Positions 1 to 7,735 of a stretch of 64,000 bases of DNA are shown in pieces. The DNA is taken from positions 62,001 through 126,000 of the forward strand of contig NZ_JAGGKI010000012.1 of NCBI RefSeq assembly GCF_017873605.1, written 5' to 3'. Positions within the stretch are counted from its first letter, which is position 1; each line of letters opens with the position of its first letter. Under the pieces are notes generated by a model, which saw only the letters and a program-made list of their open reading frames with translations, ran no database searches and had not been told where the DNA came from. The DNA comes from Paenibacillus lactis. GTDB lineage: Bacteria; Bacillota; Bacilli; Paenibacillales; Paenibacillaceae. A program made the translations under genes and the position numbers.

Positions 1-89
1 CGGCCGCCGGCGGATCCATCCGCTACATGGTGCCGGATCGCGTGTACGATTATATTGTTAGGAGCGGTATATATGGTGTACAGCCGTGA
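1..89 (+). CDS. nadD: Nicotinate-nucleotide adenylyltransferase, C-terminal end only
   Basis: Only the last 28 codons are present, read in the frame starting at base 3 and ending with TGA at 87-89. The tail IRYMVPDRVYDYI resembles the usual NadD C-terminus, in which an IRYLVP-type motif is followed by a helix. NadD adenylates nicotinate mononucleotide in NAD synthesis. The downstream yqeK begins inside this gene, and nadD-yqeK-rsfS is the standard Bacillus order, which strongly supports the call even though the catalytic N-terminal part lies outside the window. Confidence 0.85.
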   Translation, partial: AAGGSIRYMVPDRVYDYIVRSGIYGVQP

Positions 90-651
90 AGATTTGATCG
101 AAGCCGTCTCCTCCCAGATGCCGGCCAAGCGCTGGGAGCATACGAAGGGCGTTATGGAGACGGCCGTTATTTTGGCGAACCGGTTCGGGGCCGATCCCCA
201 GAAAGCGGATTTGGCAGCGATTTTACATGATGTAGCCAAGTACTGGCCGGTTGAGAAGCTTCGGGAGGTGCTCGAGGAGCAGGGAGAGTCCTCGGAGCTA
301 CTCCAATATGACAAGCAGCTGTGGCATGCCGAAGTGGGCGCGATCGTCGCAGAGCGGGATTATGGGGTAACGGACACCGAGGTGCTGGATGCTATCCGCT
401 ATCACACGTCGGGCCGAGTCGGGATGAGCCTGCTGGACAAGGTGGTGTGCCTGGCCGATTATGTGGAGCCGGGGAGGGATTTCCCCGGTGTGAATAATAT
501 TCGGGAACTGGCCAACCATAGCCTTGAAGAGGCGCTCGCAGCCGGGTTTGATTCGACGATTGGACATCTGCTGTCACGCAGACAGATTATTTTTCCGTTG
601 ACGGTGCTAGCCCGCAACGATCTCATTAAGCAATTGGAGGCGAATTCATGA
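73..651 (+). CDS. yqeK: HD-domain nucleotide phosphohydrolase YqeK (symmetrical Ap4A hydrolase family)
   Basis: About 192 residues forming one HD domain. The metal ligands are visible in order: RWEHTKG, LHDVAKYW (the HD pair), LWHAEVGA, IRYHTSG and a late LADYVEPGR aspartate. Family members hydrolyse diadenosine tetraphosphate to ADP. I chose ATG at 73 because AGGAG lies 8 nt upstream; an in-frame TTG at 55 would add six residues and has no comparable site. The start overlaps the end of nadD, and the stop overlaps the rsfS start in an ATGA junction, so translation is probably coupled. Confidence 0.93.
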   Translation: MVYSREDLIEAVSSQMPAKRWEHTKGVMETAVILANRFGADPQKADLAAILHDVAKYWPVEKLREVLEEQGESSELLQYDKQLWHAEVGAIVAERDYGVTDTEVLDAIRYHTSGRVGMSLLDKVVCLADYVEPGRDFPGVNNIRELANHSLEEALAAGFDSTIGHLLSRRQIIFPLTVLARNDLIKQLEANS

Positions 652-995
652 CGATAAAACCGGAAGAATTGTTAAATATAGCGGTTGAGGCCGCAGAGGA
701 TAAGAAAGCGAACGATTTGGTCGTTCTGGATCTGAGAGGCATCTCGCTTGTGGCGGATTATTTTGTTATTTGCCACGGGAATTCGGATACGCAGGTTCAG
801 GCAATTGCAACGGAAATCCGCAAACGGATCCATGATAAAGGCGTAGCTCTTCGGGGACTGGAAGGCATGGATGCTGCCCGCTGGGTGCTGATGGACATCG
901 GGGATGTTGTCGTCCATATCTTCCACCGGGACGAGCGCGAGTATTACAACATTGAGCGCTTGTGGTCGGATGCCAAAGTGGTGGAGAACGTATGA
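648..995 (+). CDS. rsfS: Ribosomal silencing factor RsfS
   Basis: A 115-residue protein of normal RsfS/DUF143 length. The family core is intact: DLRGISLVADYFVICHG, then ARWVLMDIGDVVVHIF and REYYNIERLW. RsfS binds ribosomal protein uL14 and blocks joining of the 30S and 50S subunits in starved cells. It overlaps yqeK by 4 nt (ATGA), and its stop overlaps the next start in the same way, so yqeK, rsfS and the S1 protein form one translationally coupled block. Confidence 0.96.
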   Translation: MTIKPEELLNIAVEAAEDKKANDLVVLDLRGISLVADYFVICHGNSDTQVQAIATEIRKRIHDKGVALRGLEGMDAARWVLMDIGDVVVHIFHRDEREYYNIERLWSDAKVVENV

Positions 996-1894
996 GCTTG
1001 ATCGCGGGCACGATCGTCCAGCTTACGGTTTCCAGGGAGGTTTCGCCTTATGGCTACTTTCTTGATGGCGGCGACCGGGATGTCCTGCTGCACTATTCGG
1101 AAGTGACCGGGAGCATTGCTCCTGGGGATACCGTCGAGGTATTCATCTTCTTCGATACCGAAGACCGTTTGGCAGCAACGATGAAAAAGCCGCTGCTTAC
1201 CCTTGGTGAAACGGCAAAGCTGGAGGTGGCGGACGTTCATCCCCGGCTCGGCTGTTTTCTGGAAATGGGACTCGGAAGGCAGCTGCTGCTACCGATCCGG
1301 GAGCTGCCCGAAATGAAAGAGCTGCATCCTCAGGTGGGTGATCATGTATTCGTAACGATGGAGCATGATAAGCAAGGCAGGCTGCGCGCCAAGCTGGCGG
1401 GTGAGCAGGAGCTCGCTCCACTCGCCTTCCACGCGCCGAAATCGTGGATGGGCGAATGGTTTACGGCGCTGGTATACAAGCCGCTGCAGATGGGAACCTT
1501 CGTGATCGTCGACGGAGGTGTGGTCGGCTTTGGAGCGATCGGCATGATCCACGCCTCAGAGCGGACGCGGCTTCTTCGTCTAGGTGAAGAGGTGCGCGTA
1601 CGGGTGAGCCATATTCGCGAGGACGGCCGGGTGAATCTGTCGATGGTTCCGCGCAAAGAGATCGGACGAAACGATGATGCAGACCGGCTGCTGGCGTTCC
1701 TGAAGGAACGGCCGGGCGGCGCAATGCCCTATTCCGATGAAACACCGCCCGAAATTATCAAGCAGCGCTTTGGCATCAGCAAATCTGCATTTAAGCGTGC
1801 GCTCGGGAAATTGATGAAGGATGGCCTTGTCACACAGAAGGAAAGCTGGACGTATTTGGTGAAAAAAGAGGAGAATTCCGGTTCGGCTGAATAG
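992..1894 (+). CDS. cvfB: CvfB-like S1-domain RNA-binding protein
   Basis: 300 residues resembling the CvfB/YitL family of virulence and growth regulators. The N-terminal half has OB/S1-type strands (VSPYGYFLDGGDRDVLLHYSEV), a second S1-like unit covers about 70-135, a third follows near 150-215 (GFGAIGMIHASE, RVSHIREDGRVNLSM), and the C-terminus (GISKSAFKRALGKLMKDGLV) is the family's winged-helix segment. Start is ATG 992, overlapping the rsfS stop, with GGAG upstream; a GTG at 962 would lie inside rsfS. In B. subtilis the homologue yitL is elsewhere, so this is a lineage-specific position. The symbol is by similarity. Confidence 0.8.
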   Translation: MSLIAGTIVQLTVSREVSPYGYFLDGGDRDVLLHYSEVTGSIAPGDTVEVFIFFDTEDRLAATMKKPLLTLGETAKLEVADVHPRLGCFLEMGLGRQLLLPIRELPEMKELHPQVGDHVFVTMEHDKQGRLRAKLAGEQELAPLAFHAPKSWMGEWFTALVYKPLQMGTFVIVDGGVVGFGAIGMIHASERTRLLRLGEEVRVRVSHIREDGRVNLSMVPRKEIGRNDDADRLLAFLKERPGGAMPYSDETPPEIIKQRFGISKSAFKRALGKLMKDGLVTQKESWTYLVKKEENSGSAE

Positions 1895-1931
1895 CGACCG
1901 AAGAAGAAGCTTCTGGGAAAGTGGTGTCAGC

Positions 1932-2702
1932 ATGTTGTCTTACCGAAAGTTTGCTTACGTATATGATCAGCTTATGGAAGATATGCCATACCCCGACTGG
2001 ATCCGCTTTGCGAGAACGGCTTGGGACAAGCATGGCATGCCGAGAAGCATCGCGGAGCTCGGCTGCGGAACCGGAAGCATTACGATACCGCTGGTCAACT
2101 CCGGTTTTGAGGTGACGGGCATTGATTTGTCGGCCGATATGCTGTCTGTTGCCAGGCGGAAGCTGGAAGGATCGCCGCAGGGCAGCCGGCTGTTCCGCGA
2201 AGGGAGCGTCCGCTGGGTTCAGCAGGACATGCGTTCCTGGGAGCTGCCGGAGCCCGTTGATTCCGTGATCTCGTTTTGCGATTGCTTCAACTATTTGCTG
2301 GAGGAGAAGGATATTCGTTCCGCCTTTGTCCGCACGTACCAAGGGCTCAAGGAAGGCGGAACGTTTTTGTTTGACGTGCACCATCCGAACACGTTGATCC
2401 GGTATGATGCGGAGCAGCCATTCGTGTTGGATGAGCGGGAGGTCTCTTACATATGGACCTGCGATCTGGATGAGCCCCGATGTGAAATCGAGCATCATTT
2501 GACCATTTTTGCACGGGATCATCAGGACCCTGCCGTCTACCGCCGCTTTGAAGAAACGCATATCCAGCGAGGATATGATCCGGAATGGATGAAGGTAGAG
2601 CTTATCAAAGCAGGCTTCCGTGATGTCAAATGCTACGCCGATTTCGAATGGGTTGAAGCCGGCGACGACGCTGCCCGTCTGTTCTTTGTAGCCATAAAAT
2701 AA
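1932..2702 (+). CDS. yqeM: Class I SAM-dependent methyltransferase YqeM
   Basis: 256 residues with a Rossmann methyltransferase fold. Motif I is ELGCGTGSI near residue 41, motif II is the acidic loop VTGIDLSADML, and a later block (SFCDCFNYLLEE) matches motif IV of small-molecule methyltransferases. The C-terminal beta strands resemble the YqeM group, whose substrate is unknown. It follows rsfS and cvfB and precedes a strong hairpin, so it is probably the last gene of the nadD operon. In B. subtilis yqeM sits directly before comER; here the sugar cassette and leuS lie in between. Confidence 0.85.
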   Translation: MLSYRKFAYVYDQLMEDMPYPDWIRFARTAWDKHGMPRSIAELGCGTGSITIPLVNSGFEVTGIDLSADMLSVARRKLEGSPQGSRLFREGSVRWVQQDMRSWELPEPVDSVISFCDCFNYLLEEKDIRSAFVRTYQGLKEGGTFLFDVHHPNTLIRYDAEQPFVLDEREVSYIWTCDLDEPRCEIEHHLTIFARDHQDPAVYRRFEETHIQRGYDPEWMKVELIKAGFRDVKCYADFEWVEAGDDAARLFFVAIK

Positions 2703-2729
2703 GATTACGGGAAAACCTTATATCATGTT

Positions 2730-2770
2730 GAGACTGCCTCAAGGTCATTTGACTTTGGGGCAGTCTCTTT
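2730..2770 (+). terminator. Rho-independent terminator after yqeM
   Basis: GAGACTGCC at 2730-2738 pairs perfectly with GGCAGTCTC at 2759-2767, and the inner arm continues with an AAGGTCA/TGACTTT match, giving a stem of about 17 bp. The following T run is short (TTTATG). Confidence 0.8.
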
Positions 2771-2897
2771 ATGCATGAAGGACTTTTTTGCGTTTGCAAA
2801 GGCATCCGACTTGCCTCTCCCAGCACGCGGGGTAATGATGGCTGCTGCACGATGATCAGCGACGCTCGGACGACAAGCCAAATTGCTGCAGGGACCA
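2771..2897. other. Intergenic stretch with no supported gene
   Basis: Between the yqeM terminator and the cassette promoter. A 26-codon frame (2775-2855) exists, but it has no ribosome binding site and the stretch shows no other recognisable feature. It may be decayed sequence left where the cassette joined the conserved order. Confidence 0.4.
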
Positions 2898-2927
2898 CTG
2901 ACAGGCGGTCGGCGCACCCATTATAAT
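2898..2927 (+). promoter_or_regulatory. Predicted sigma-A promoter of the sugar cassette
   Basis: CTGACA at 2898-2903, an 18-nt spacer, then a consensus TATAAT at 2922-2927. Transcription would start near 2934, giving a leader of about 225 nt before the isomerase gene, long enough to hold operators. Confidence 0.6.
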
Positions 2928-3039
2928 CTGAAACGCTTTTTAGGCTAATTATTTGATTGTGGTTAAGGTACACAGACGGAGCTATAGGTTTGCAGATCGG
3001 ACTATGCTACGATGGGTCATATCCGGCCATTGCAATAAT

Positions 3040-3051
3040 GACAGCGCTGTC
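3040..3051. promoter_or_regulatory. Perfect 12-bp palindrome in the cassette leader
   Basis: GACAGCGCTGTC is a perfect dyad, about 105 nt downstream of the predicted start point and 108 nt before the first gene. It could be an operator or a small hairpin in the transcript. No regulator is assigned; the AraC-type protein at the end of the cassette usually binds direct repeats, which makes it a less natural partner. Confidence 0.3.
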
Positions 3052-3159
3052 TACATAGATGTATCTAATGTTGTAACCTCTGGAAGGCGGGATTTCGAGA
3101 GTCCAATGATAGTTAAATTCCCCCGGTGATGATAGGGGACATGAGAGGATGAGCGTACC

Positions 3160-4026
3160 ATGAAAATGTCTGTATTTACGGTTGCAACCCCCGACTTGCA
3201 GCCTGAACAGCTGGCCAAGGCCGCAGCCGATGCCGGTATCGAAGGGATTGAATGGCGTTTTAAGGAAATCCCGCCCGGCGCCGAGGAGGAGCAGCCTTCC
3301 TTTTGGAGGCATAATCAATGCTCCATGGATCCCGGCGGGACGGAGCAGGATTGGCTGCGATTCAAGCAGGCGGCGGAGCTGCACGGCAGACAGAGCATTG
3401 CGGTCGTTCCGTATCTAACCTGCGGCGATCTGGCGGAAACGGAGAAAGTGATGAGGGCAGCCAAGCTGGTAGGAGCCTCTTTCATCCGCGCCGGCATTCC
3501 GGCTTACAATCGCAGCGTCAACTACAATGAGCTGTACGAGCAAGCTGTAAAATACCTGCTGGAAGTGGAGGATTTGGCAGCCGCTTATGATGTGAAGGCA
3601 TTGGTCGAGACGCACCATAACACCATTACGCCGAGCGCCGGGCTTACATACCGGCTCGTATCCCATTGCTCTCCTCAGCATGTCGGCGTATTGTACGATC
3701 CGGGAAATATGGTTCATGAAGGCTACGAAAATTATCGCATGGGACTGGAGCTGCTCGGTCCTTACTTGGCCCATGTTCATGTGAAAAATGGCGGTTATCG
3801 CAAGCATCCGTCGGAGGACGGGAGCGAGGCAACGTGGACCGGGGAATGGACGCCGCTTGCTCAAGGCGCCGTTCCGTGGCGTCAGGTTATCCAGGATTTG
3901 AAGTCTGTTGGTTATGACGGCTATTTCGGCATCGAGGATTTTAGCGGCACGTACGATTCGACCGAGATGCTGCTTCGCTTTGCCGAGCAGATGAAGCAGT
4001 GGAGCGAAGATAAACAATTCGCGTAA
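3160..4026 (+). CDS. Sugar phosphate isomerase/epimerase, xylose isomerase-like TIM barrel
   Basis: 288 residues of the AP-endonuclease-2/xylose isomerase-like family. Recognisable barrel features are GIEGIEWRFKE near the N-terminus, a metal-site ALVETHHNT near residue 148, GVLYDPGN near 180, AHVHVKN near 205 and the C-terminal YFGIEDF, which supplies the glutamate typical of the fold. Such enzymes isomerise or dehydrate free or phosphorylated sugars, often inositol derivatives. The start has AGAGGA upstream. Two Gfo/Idh/MocA genes and an AraC regulator follow on the same strand, as in catabolic cassettes for unusual sugars or polyols. The substrate cannot be read from sequence. Confidence 0.8.
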   Translation: MKMSVFTVATPDLQPEQLAKAAADAGIEGIEWRFKEIPPGAEEEQPSFWRHNQCSMDPGGTEQDWLRFKQAAELHGRQSIAVVPYLTCGDLAETEKVMRAAKLVGASFIRAGIPAYNRSVNYNELYEQAVKYLLEVEDLAAAYDVKALVETHHNTITPSAGLTYRLVSHCSPQHVGVLYDPGNMVHEGYENYRMGLELLGPYLAHVHVKNGGYRKHPSEDGSEATWTGEWTPLAQGAVPWRQVIQDLKSVGYDGYFGIEDFSGTYDSTEMLLRFAEQMKQWSEDKQFA

Positions 4027-4094
4027 CGAATAATTGGATTTATTTTTATAGATGCGTAACGGAAGATATGAAATGTATGAGGGAGGATTGCAGT

Positions 4095-5264
4095 ATGGAA
4101 CAAGTTCGTATAGGTGTAATCGGTCTCGGAATGGGCTTCTCGCATGCCAAGTCGCTCGCGGCTGGACGGATCGCGGGAGCACGTCTTAGCGCCGTATGCG
4201 ATTTTAATCCGGCCAAGCAGGAGATAGCCAAAGAGACGCTGCCTTCGGATGTGCGGATCTTTAGCGACGTGGATGCGATGATGGCTTCAGGAGAGGTGGA
4301 CGCGGTCATTATTGCAACTCCGCATTACGGGCATCCGCAGGAAGCGATTCAAGCGCTGAACCGGGGGCTGCATGTGCTGATCGAGAAACCGGCCGGCGTC
4401 TATACCAAGCAGGTCCGCGAGATGAATAACGCAGCGGCTGCAAGCGGCAAAGTGTTCTCCATCATGTACAATCAGCGCTGCAATCCGCTTTATAAGAAGC
4501 TGCGGGAGCTGATTGCGGATGGAGAGCTCGGCGAAATCCGGCGCATGAACTGGATCGTGACGAACTGGTACCGTTCCCAGAGCTATTACGATTCGGGAGG
4601 CTGGCGTGCGACCTGGTCCGGCGAAGGCGGCGGCGTGTTGATCAATCAATCTCCGCACCAGCTCGATTTATGGCAATGGACGACAGGCATGATGCCGAAG
4701 AGAATTCGGGCATTCTGCGCGTTCGGCAAGTATCGCAACATCGAGGTCGAGGACGACGTGACCGCTTACGCGGAATACGAAAACGGCGCAACCGCCGTAT
4801 TCATCACGACCACCGGCGAAGCGCCGGGCACGAACCGGTTTGAAGTGACGGGAGACCGCGGGAAAATCGTCATCGAAAACGGCAATCTTACTTTTTGGAG
4901 ACTTCGGGTGCCGGAGCCGGAATTCAACCGTCAGTATACCGGCGGCTTCGGCGAACCGGAATGCTGGAAGTGCGACGTTCCGATCGTGGGAGACAATCCG
5001 CAGCATAACGGCATTATTCAAAATTTTACGGATGCCATTCTGCACGGCACCCCGTTAATCGCTCCGGGCGAAGAGGGAATCCATGGACTTACCTTGTCGA
5101 ATGCAATGCATCTGTCCACGTGGACGGATAACTGGGTGGATCTGCCGCTGGATGAGGATCTGTACTATAACCTTCTGCAGGAGCGGATCGCCGCCTCGAC
5201 CGGAGAGAAGACGGTGCGGGAGATCGGCCCCGTCGATATGAGCAAAACATTCGGAACCTACTAA
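4095..5264 (+). CDS. Gfo/Idh/MocA family oxidoreductase (first copy)
   Basis: 389 residues. The N-terminal Rossmann domain has the dinucleotide motif GVIGLGMG and the family's EKPAG segment, whose lysine is catalytic. The C-terminal beta-sheet domain carries NQSPHQLDLWQW, with the usual histidine and aspartate. The family oxidises or epimerises sugars, inositols and glycosides with NAD(P). Start is ATG 4095, with GGAGG 8 nt upstream; an in-frame ATG at 4068 lacks such a site. It sits 68 nt after the isomerase and 26 nt before a second, distant paralogue, so the three probably act sequentially on one substrate. Confidence 0.88.
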   Translation: MEQVRIGVIGLGMGFSHAKSLAAGRIAGARLSAVCDFNPAKQEIAKETLPSDVRIFSDVDAMMASGEVDAVIIATPHYGHPQEAIQALNRGLHVLIEKPAGVYTKQVREMNNAAAASGKVFSIMYNQRCNPLYKKLRELIADGELGEIRRMNWIVTNWYRSQSYYDSGGWRATWSGEGGGVLINQSPHQLDLWQWTTGMMPKRIRAFCAFGKYRNIEVEDDVTAYAEYENGATAVFITTTGEAPGTNRFEVTGDRGKIVIENGNLTFWRLRVPEPEFNRQYTGGFGEPECWKCDVPIVGDNPQHNGIIQNFTDAILHGTPLIAPGEEGIHGLTLSNAMHLSTWTDNWVDLPLDEDLYYNLLQERIAASTGEKTVREIGPVDMSKTFGTY

Positions 5265-5290
5265 ATACAAGAAATAGGGGAGGCAGCAAT

Positions 5291-6364
5291 ATGAACCGGA
5301 GTGATGGAATGCGATATGCGCCGGTAGGCAAAGCCCAGCCGGTCTGCAAGCCCGGGGAATTCACGATCGCGGCCATGTCATTGGAGCATGGACATATTTA
5401 CGGCATGTGCAACGGTCTTATCGAAGCGGGGGCCACGCTGAAATGGGTGTACGACCCGGACCCTGGGAAGGTAAAAGCATTCTGCGAGGCATACCCCGGC
5501 GTACGGCCGGCTTCCTCCGAAGCGCAAATATTGGAGGATCCGGAGGTAAAGCTGGTCGCGGCTGCGGCGATCCCTTCGGAACGCTGCGGGCTTGGGCTCA
5601 AGGTGATGTCGCATGGCAAGGATTATTTTACCGACAAAACGCCGTTTACGACGCTGGAGCAGGTAGAGGCCGCCAGGGCGAAAGCGGCGGAAACCGGCAG
5701 AAAATACATGGTTTACTACAGCGAACGACTTCATGTGGAGAGCGCGGTTCATGCCGGACGCTTGATTCAGGATGGAGCGATCGGCAGGGTGGTTCAGGTG
5801 CTCGGCACAGGCCCGCATCGGTTGAATGCGGCATCGCGTCCCGATTGGTTTTTCCGCCATGAGCAGTACGGGGGCATTTTATGCGATATCGGCTCCCACC
5901 AGATCGAGCAGTTTTTATTTTATGCAGGCTGCAGGGATGCCCAGGTGCTGAGCAGCAAGGTCGGCAATTATGCGAATCCGATGTATCCGGAGCTCGAGGA
6001 TTTCGGGGATGCCACGCTGCTTGGCGACAACGGGGCGACGAATTATTTCAGGGTCGACTGGCTGACGCCGGAGGGACTCGGGACATGGGGTGACGGCAGA
6101 ACCTTCATCCTGGGCACGGACGGATATATTGAGCTTCGCAAGTATATCGACATTGCCAGACACCCGCATGGTGATCATCTGTACTTGGTGAACAAGGACG
6201 GGGAGTTCCATATGGAGCTGAAGGGGAAGGTCGGCTATCCGTTCTTCGGTGAGCTGATTCTCGATTGCCTGGAGCGGACGGAGCGCGCCATGACCCAGGA
6301 GCATGCCTTCAAAGCGGGAGAGCTGTGCGTCAAGGCCCAAAACTTAGCCGTGCGGATCGGATAA
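5291..6364 (+). CDS. Gfo/Idh/MocA family oxidoreductase (second, divergent copy)
   Basis: 357 residues, clearly the Gfo/Idh/MocA fold but divergent. The place of the nucleotide-binding GxGxxG motif reads AAMSLEHGHIYGM and lacks the usual glycines, while the catalytic-lysine block is TDKTPFTT and the C-terminal domain keeps GGILCDIGSHQIEQF. The protein begins with about 20 extra residues before the first strand. GGGGAGG lies upstream of the ATG. Paired isomerase and dehydrogenases suggest a sugar oxidation-epimerisation route. Whether this copy binds NAD(P) normally is uncertain; some family branches do tolerate changes in this loop. Confidence 0.82.
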   Translation: MNRSDGMRYAPVGKAQPVCKPGEFTIAAMSLEHGHIYGMCNGLIEAGATLKWVYDPDPGKVKAFCEAYPGVRPASSEAQILEDPEVKLVAAAAIPSERCGLGLKVMSHGKDYFTDKTPFTTLEQVEAARAKAAETGRKYMVYYSERLHVESAVHAGRLIQDGAIGRVVQVLGTGPHRLNAASRPDWFFRHEQYGGILCDIGSHQIEQFLFYAGCRDAQVLSSKVGNYANPMYPELEDFGDATLLGDNGATNYFRVDWLTPEGLGTWGDGRTFILGTDGYIELRKYIDIARHPHGDHLYLVNKDGEFHMELKGKVGYPFFGELILDCLERTERAMTQEHAFKAGELCVKAQNLAVRIG

Positions 6365-6440
6365 ATCCATTATAATAAAGGGAGACCCCGCCAAAATTCC
6401 CGGGGAATTGATTCATAACCTCGATAAGGGGGATTCCCAC

Positions 6441-7328
6441 ATGTCTTCGCGGTTGACGACTCCACCATCCTGGATGCCGGGCTTTGACCGGATGCTGCTG
6501 AGGGAACCGATTGAACTCGGCTGCTATAATGACCGGCCTTTATCCGGCGGGACTTTCCACTCCCACGCTTTTTACGAAATTTATTATTTTCATGAAGGAC
6601 GCTGCACGTATCTGATCGGAGACTCCGTTTTTGCGCTGAAGCCCGGGGACCTGCTCCTGATGAACGGGTTGACGCTGCATTGCCCGAATGTGGAGCCGGG
6701 TTCGCGCTATGTCCGGAGCATTATCCATTTCGATCCCGCCTGGGTGTGCAGGGAGCTGCCCGAATCGGCAAGATCGGTCCTGCTGGATCCCTTCGAAACG
6801 CTGCGCAATCACCGGATGACGCTGACTGGGCAGAGGAGGGAAGAGTTTGAGCGGCTGCTGGAGGATATGAACCGGCTGCGGGGGGCGGAAGCTGCTTTCA
6901 AGCAGGAGCGATTGAAGCTTCGGCTTCAGGAAATGCTGTACGTCATTGCGGGCTGGTGTCAAAGCGAAGTGCAGCAGCAGGATTCGATCTCTGATAAGGA
7001 GCGCCATGTACAGCACGTCGTCTCGTTTGTGGAAGAGCATTACATGGAGGATTTGACGCTGGACCGAATTGCCAGGGACATGCATCTTACGAAGCATTAC
7101 TTGTCCTCTTTGTTCAAGGAGGTCACCGGAACGACCGTATTCAAATATGTATACCACCGAAGAATTAACCAGGCCAAAATCCTGCTGAGACTGCACCCCC
7201 ATATGAGCATTACGGACGTCAGCCGGGCGGCCGGCTTCAAGCATTTGGCCCATTTCAGCCGGATGTTCAAGACGATGGTCGGAACGGCGCCGGAGCATTA
7301 CCGCAAGTCCCAGGGCGAACTCCGTTGA
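6441..7328 (+). CDS. AraC-family transcriptional regulator
   Basis: 295 residues. An N-terminal cupin-like sensing domain (FHSHAFYEIYYFHEG, then LKPGDLLLMNG) precedes two C-terminal helix-turn-helix units; LDRIARDMHLTKHYLSSLFK and ITDVSRAAGFKHLAHFSRMF are the two recognition regions. Start is ATG 6441, with AAGGGGG 8 nt upstream; an in-frame ATG at 6408 has none. It is the last gene of the sugar cassette and probably activates it in response to the substrate. The leuS promoter overlaps its stop codon. Confidence 0.9.
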   Translation: MSSRLTTPPSWMPGFDRMLLREPIELGCYNDRPLSGGTFHSHAFYEIYYFHEGRCTYLIGDSVFALKPGDLLLMNGLTLHCPNVEPGSRYVRSIIHFDPAWVCRELPESARSVLLDPFETLRNHRMTLTGQRREEFERLLEDMNRLRGAEAAFKQERLKLRLQEMLYVIAGWCQSEVQQQDSISDKERHVQHVVSFVEEHYMEDLTLDRIARDMHLTKHYLSSLFKEVTGTTVFKYVYHRRINQAKILLRLHPHMSITDVSRAAGFKHLAHFSRMFKTMVGTAPEHYRKSQGELR

Positions 7329-7353
7329 CTTGGCGCGGCTTTTTGGGTATAAT
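7325..7353 (+). promoter_or_regulatory. Sigma-A promoter of leuS
   Basis: TTGACT at 7325-7330, a 17-nt spacer and a consensus TATAAT at 7348-7353. The -35 box contains the TGA stop codon of the AraC gene (7326-7328). The start point near 7360 lies just before the T-box. Confidence 0.85.
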
Positions 7354-7374
7354 AGCCACATTAAAATGGAAATC

Positions 7375-7680
7375 ATAGTAATGCAATGAAGGGGACTAGT
7401 AGTTCCGTATGCGATCATGCAGAGAGCCGGTGCATTTGGTGGAAGCCGGTTGACGCAAGGGATGAACTCGCCTCTGAGCAGCGGCGCGAACCCGGCTTTC
7501 GGATCTTAAGAATGCTTATTTATCCGTCGGTCGATGAAACGTCGCCGTCTCATCCGCGATAAGGATGCAAAGGGAGTGAAAGGCAAAGCATGCCTTGCAC
7601 TAACTAGGGTGGTACCACGGGAATCAAACCTCTCGTCCCTAGCGTCAGCGCTATGGATGATGAGGTTTTTTTTGTTTTCA
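7375..7680 (+). promoter_or_regulatory. T-box riboswitch, leucine-type, upstream of leuS
   Basis: The conserved T-box core AGGGTGGTACCACGGG lies at 7606-7621, and the Stem I specifier region GATGAACTCGCC places CTC (7467-7469) as a leucine codon. An AACCTC (7626-7631)/GAGGTT stem, closing just before the T run near 7667-7675, forms the terminator that competes with the T-box antiterminator. Uncharged tRNA-Leu binding would favour antitermination, so leuS expression should rise when leucine or its charging is low. Confidence 0.95.
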
Positions 7681-7735
7681 GGACAGCGGCATTAACAGCC
7701 TTGTCCGTTCGACAGTGAAGGAGGAGCTATGTAGT

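Noticed and set aside
2775..2855. A 26-codon open frame directly after the yqeM terminator
   Set aside because: There is no ribosome binding site before its ATG and no recognisable protein family; it starts within the tail of the terminator.
2927..2942. A CcpA (cre)-like sequence, TGAAACGCTTTT, near the sugar-cassette promoter
   Set aside because: On both strands the symmetry is off by one base relative to the cre consensus, so the half-sites cannot align properly.
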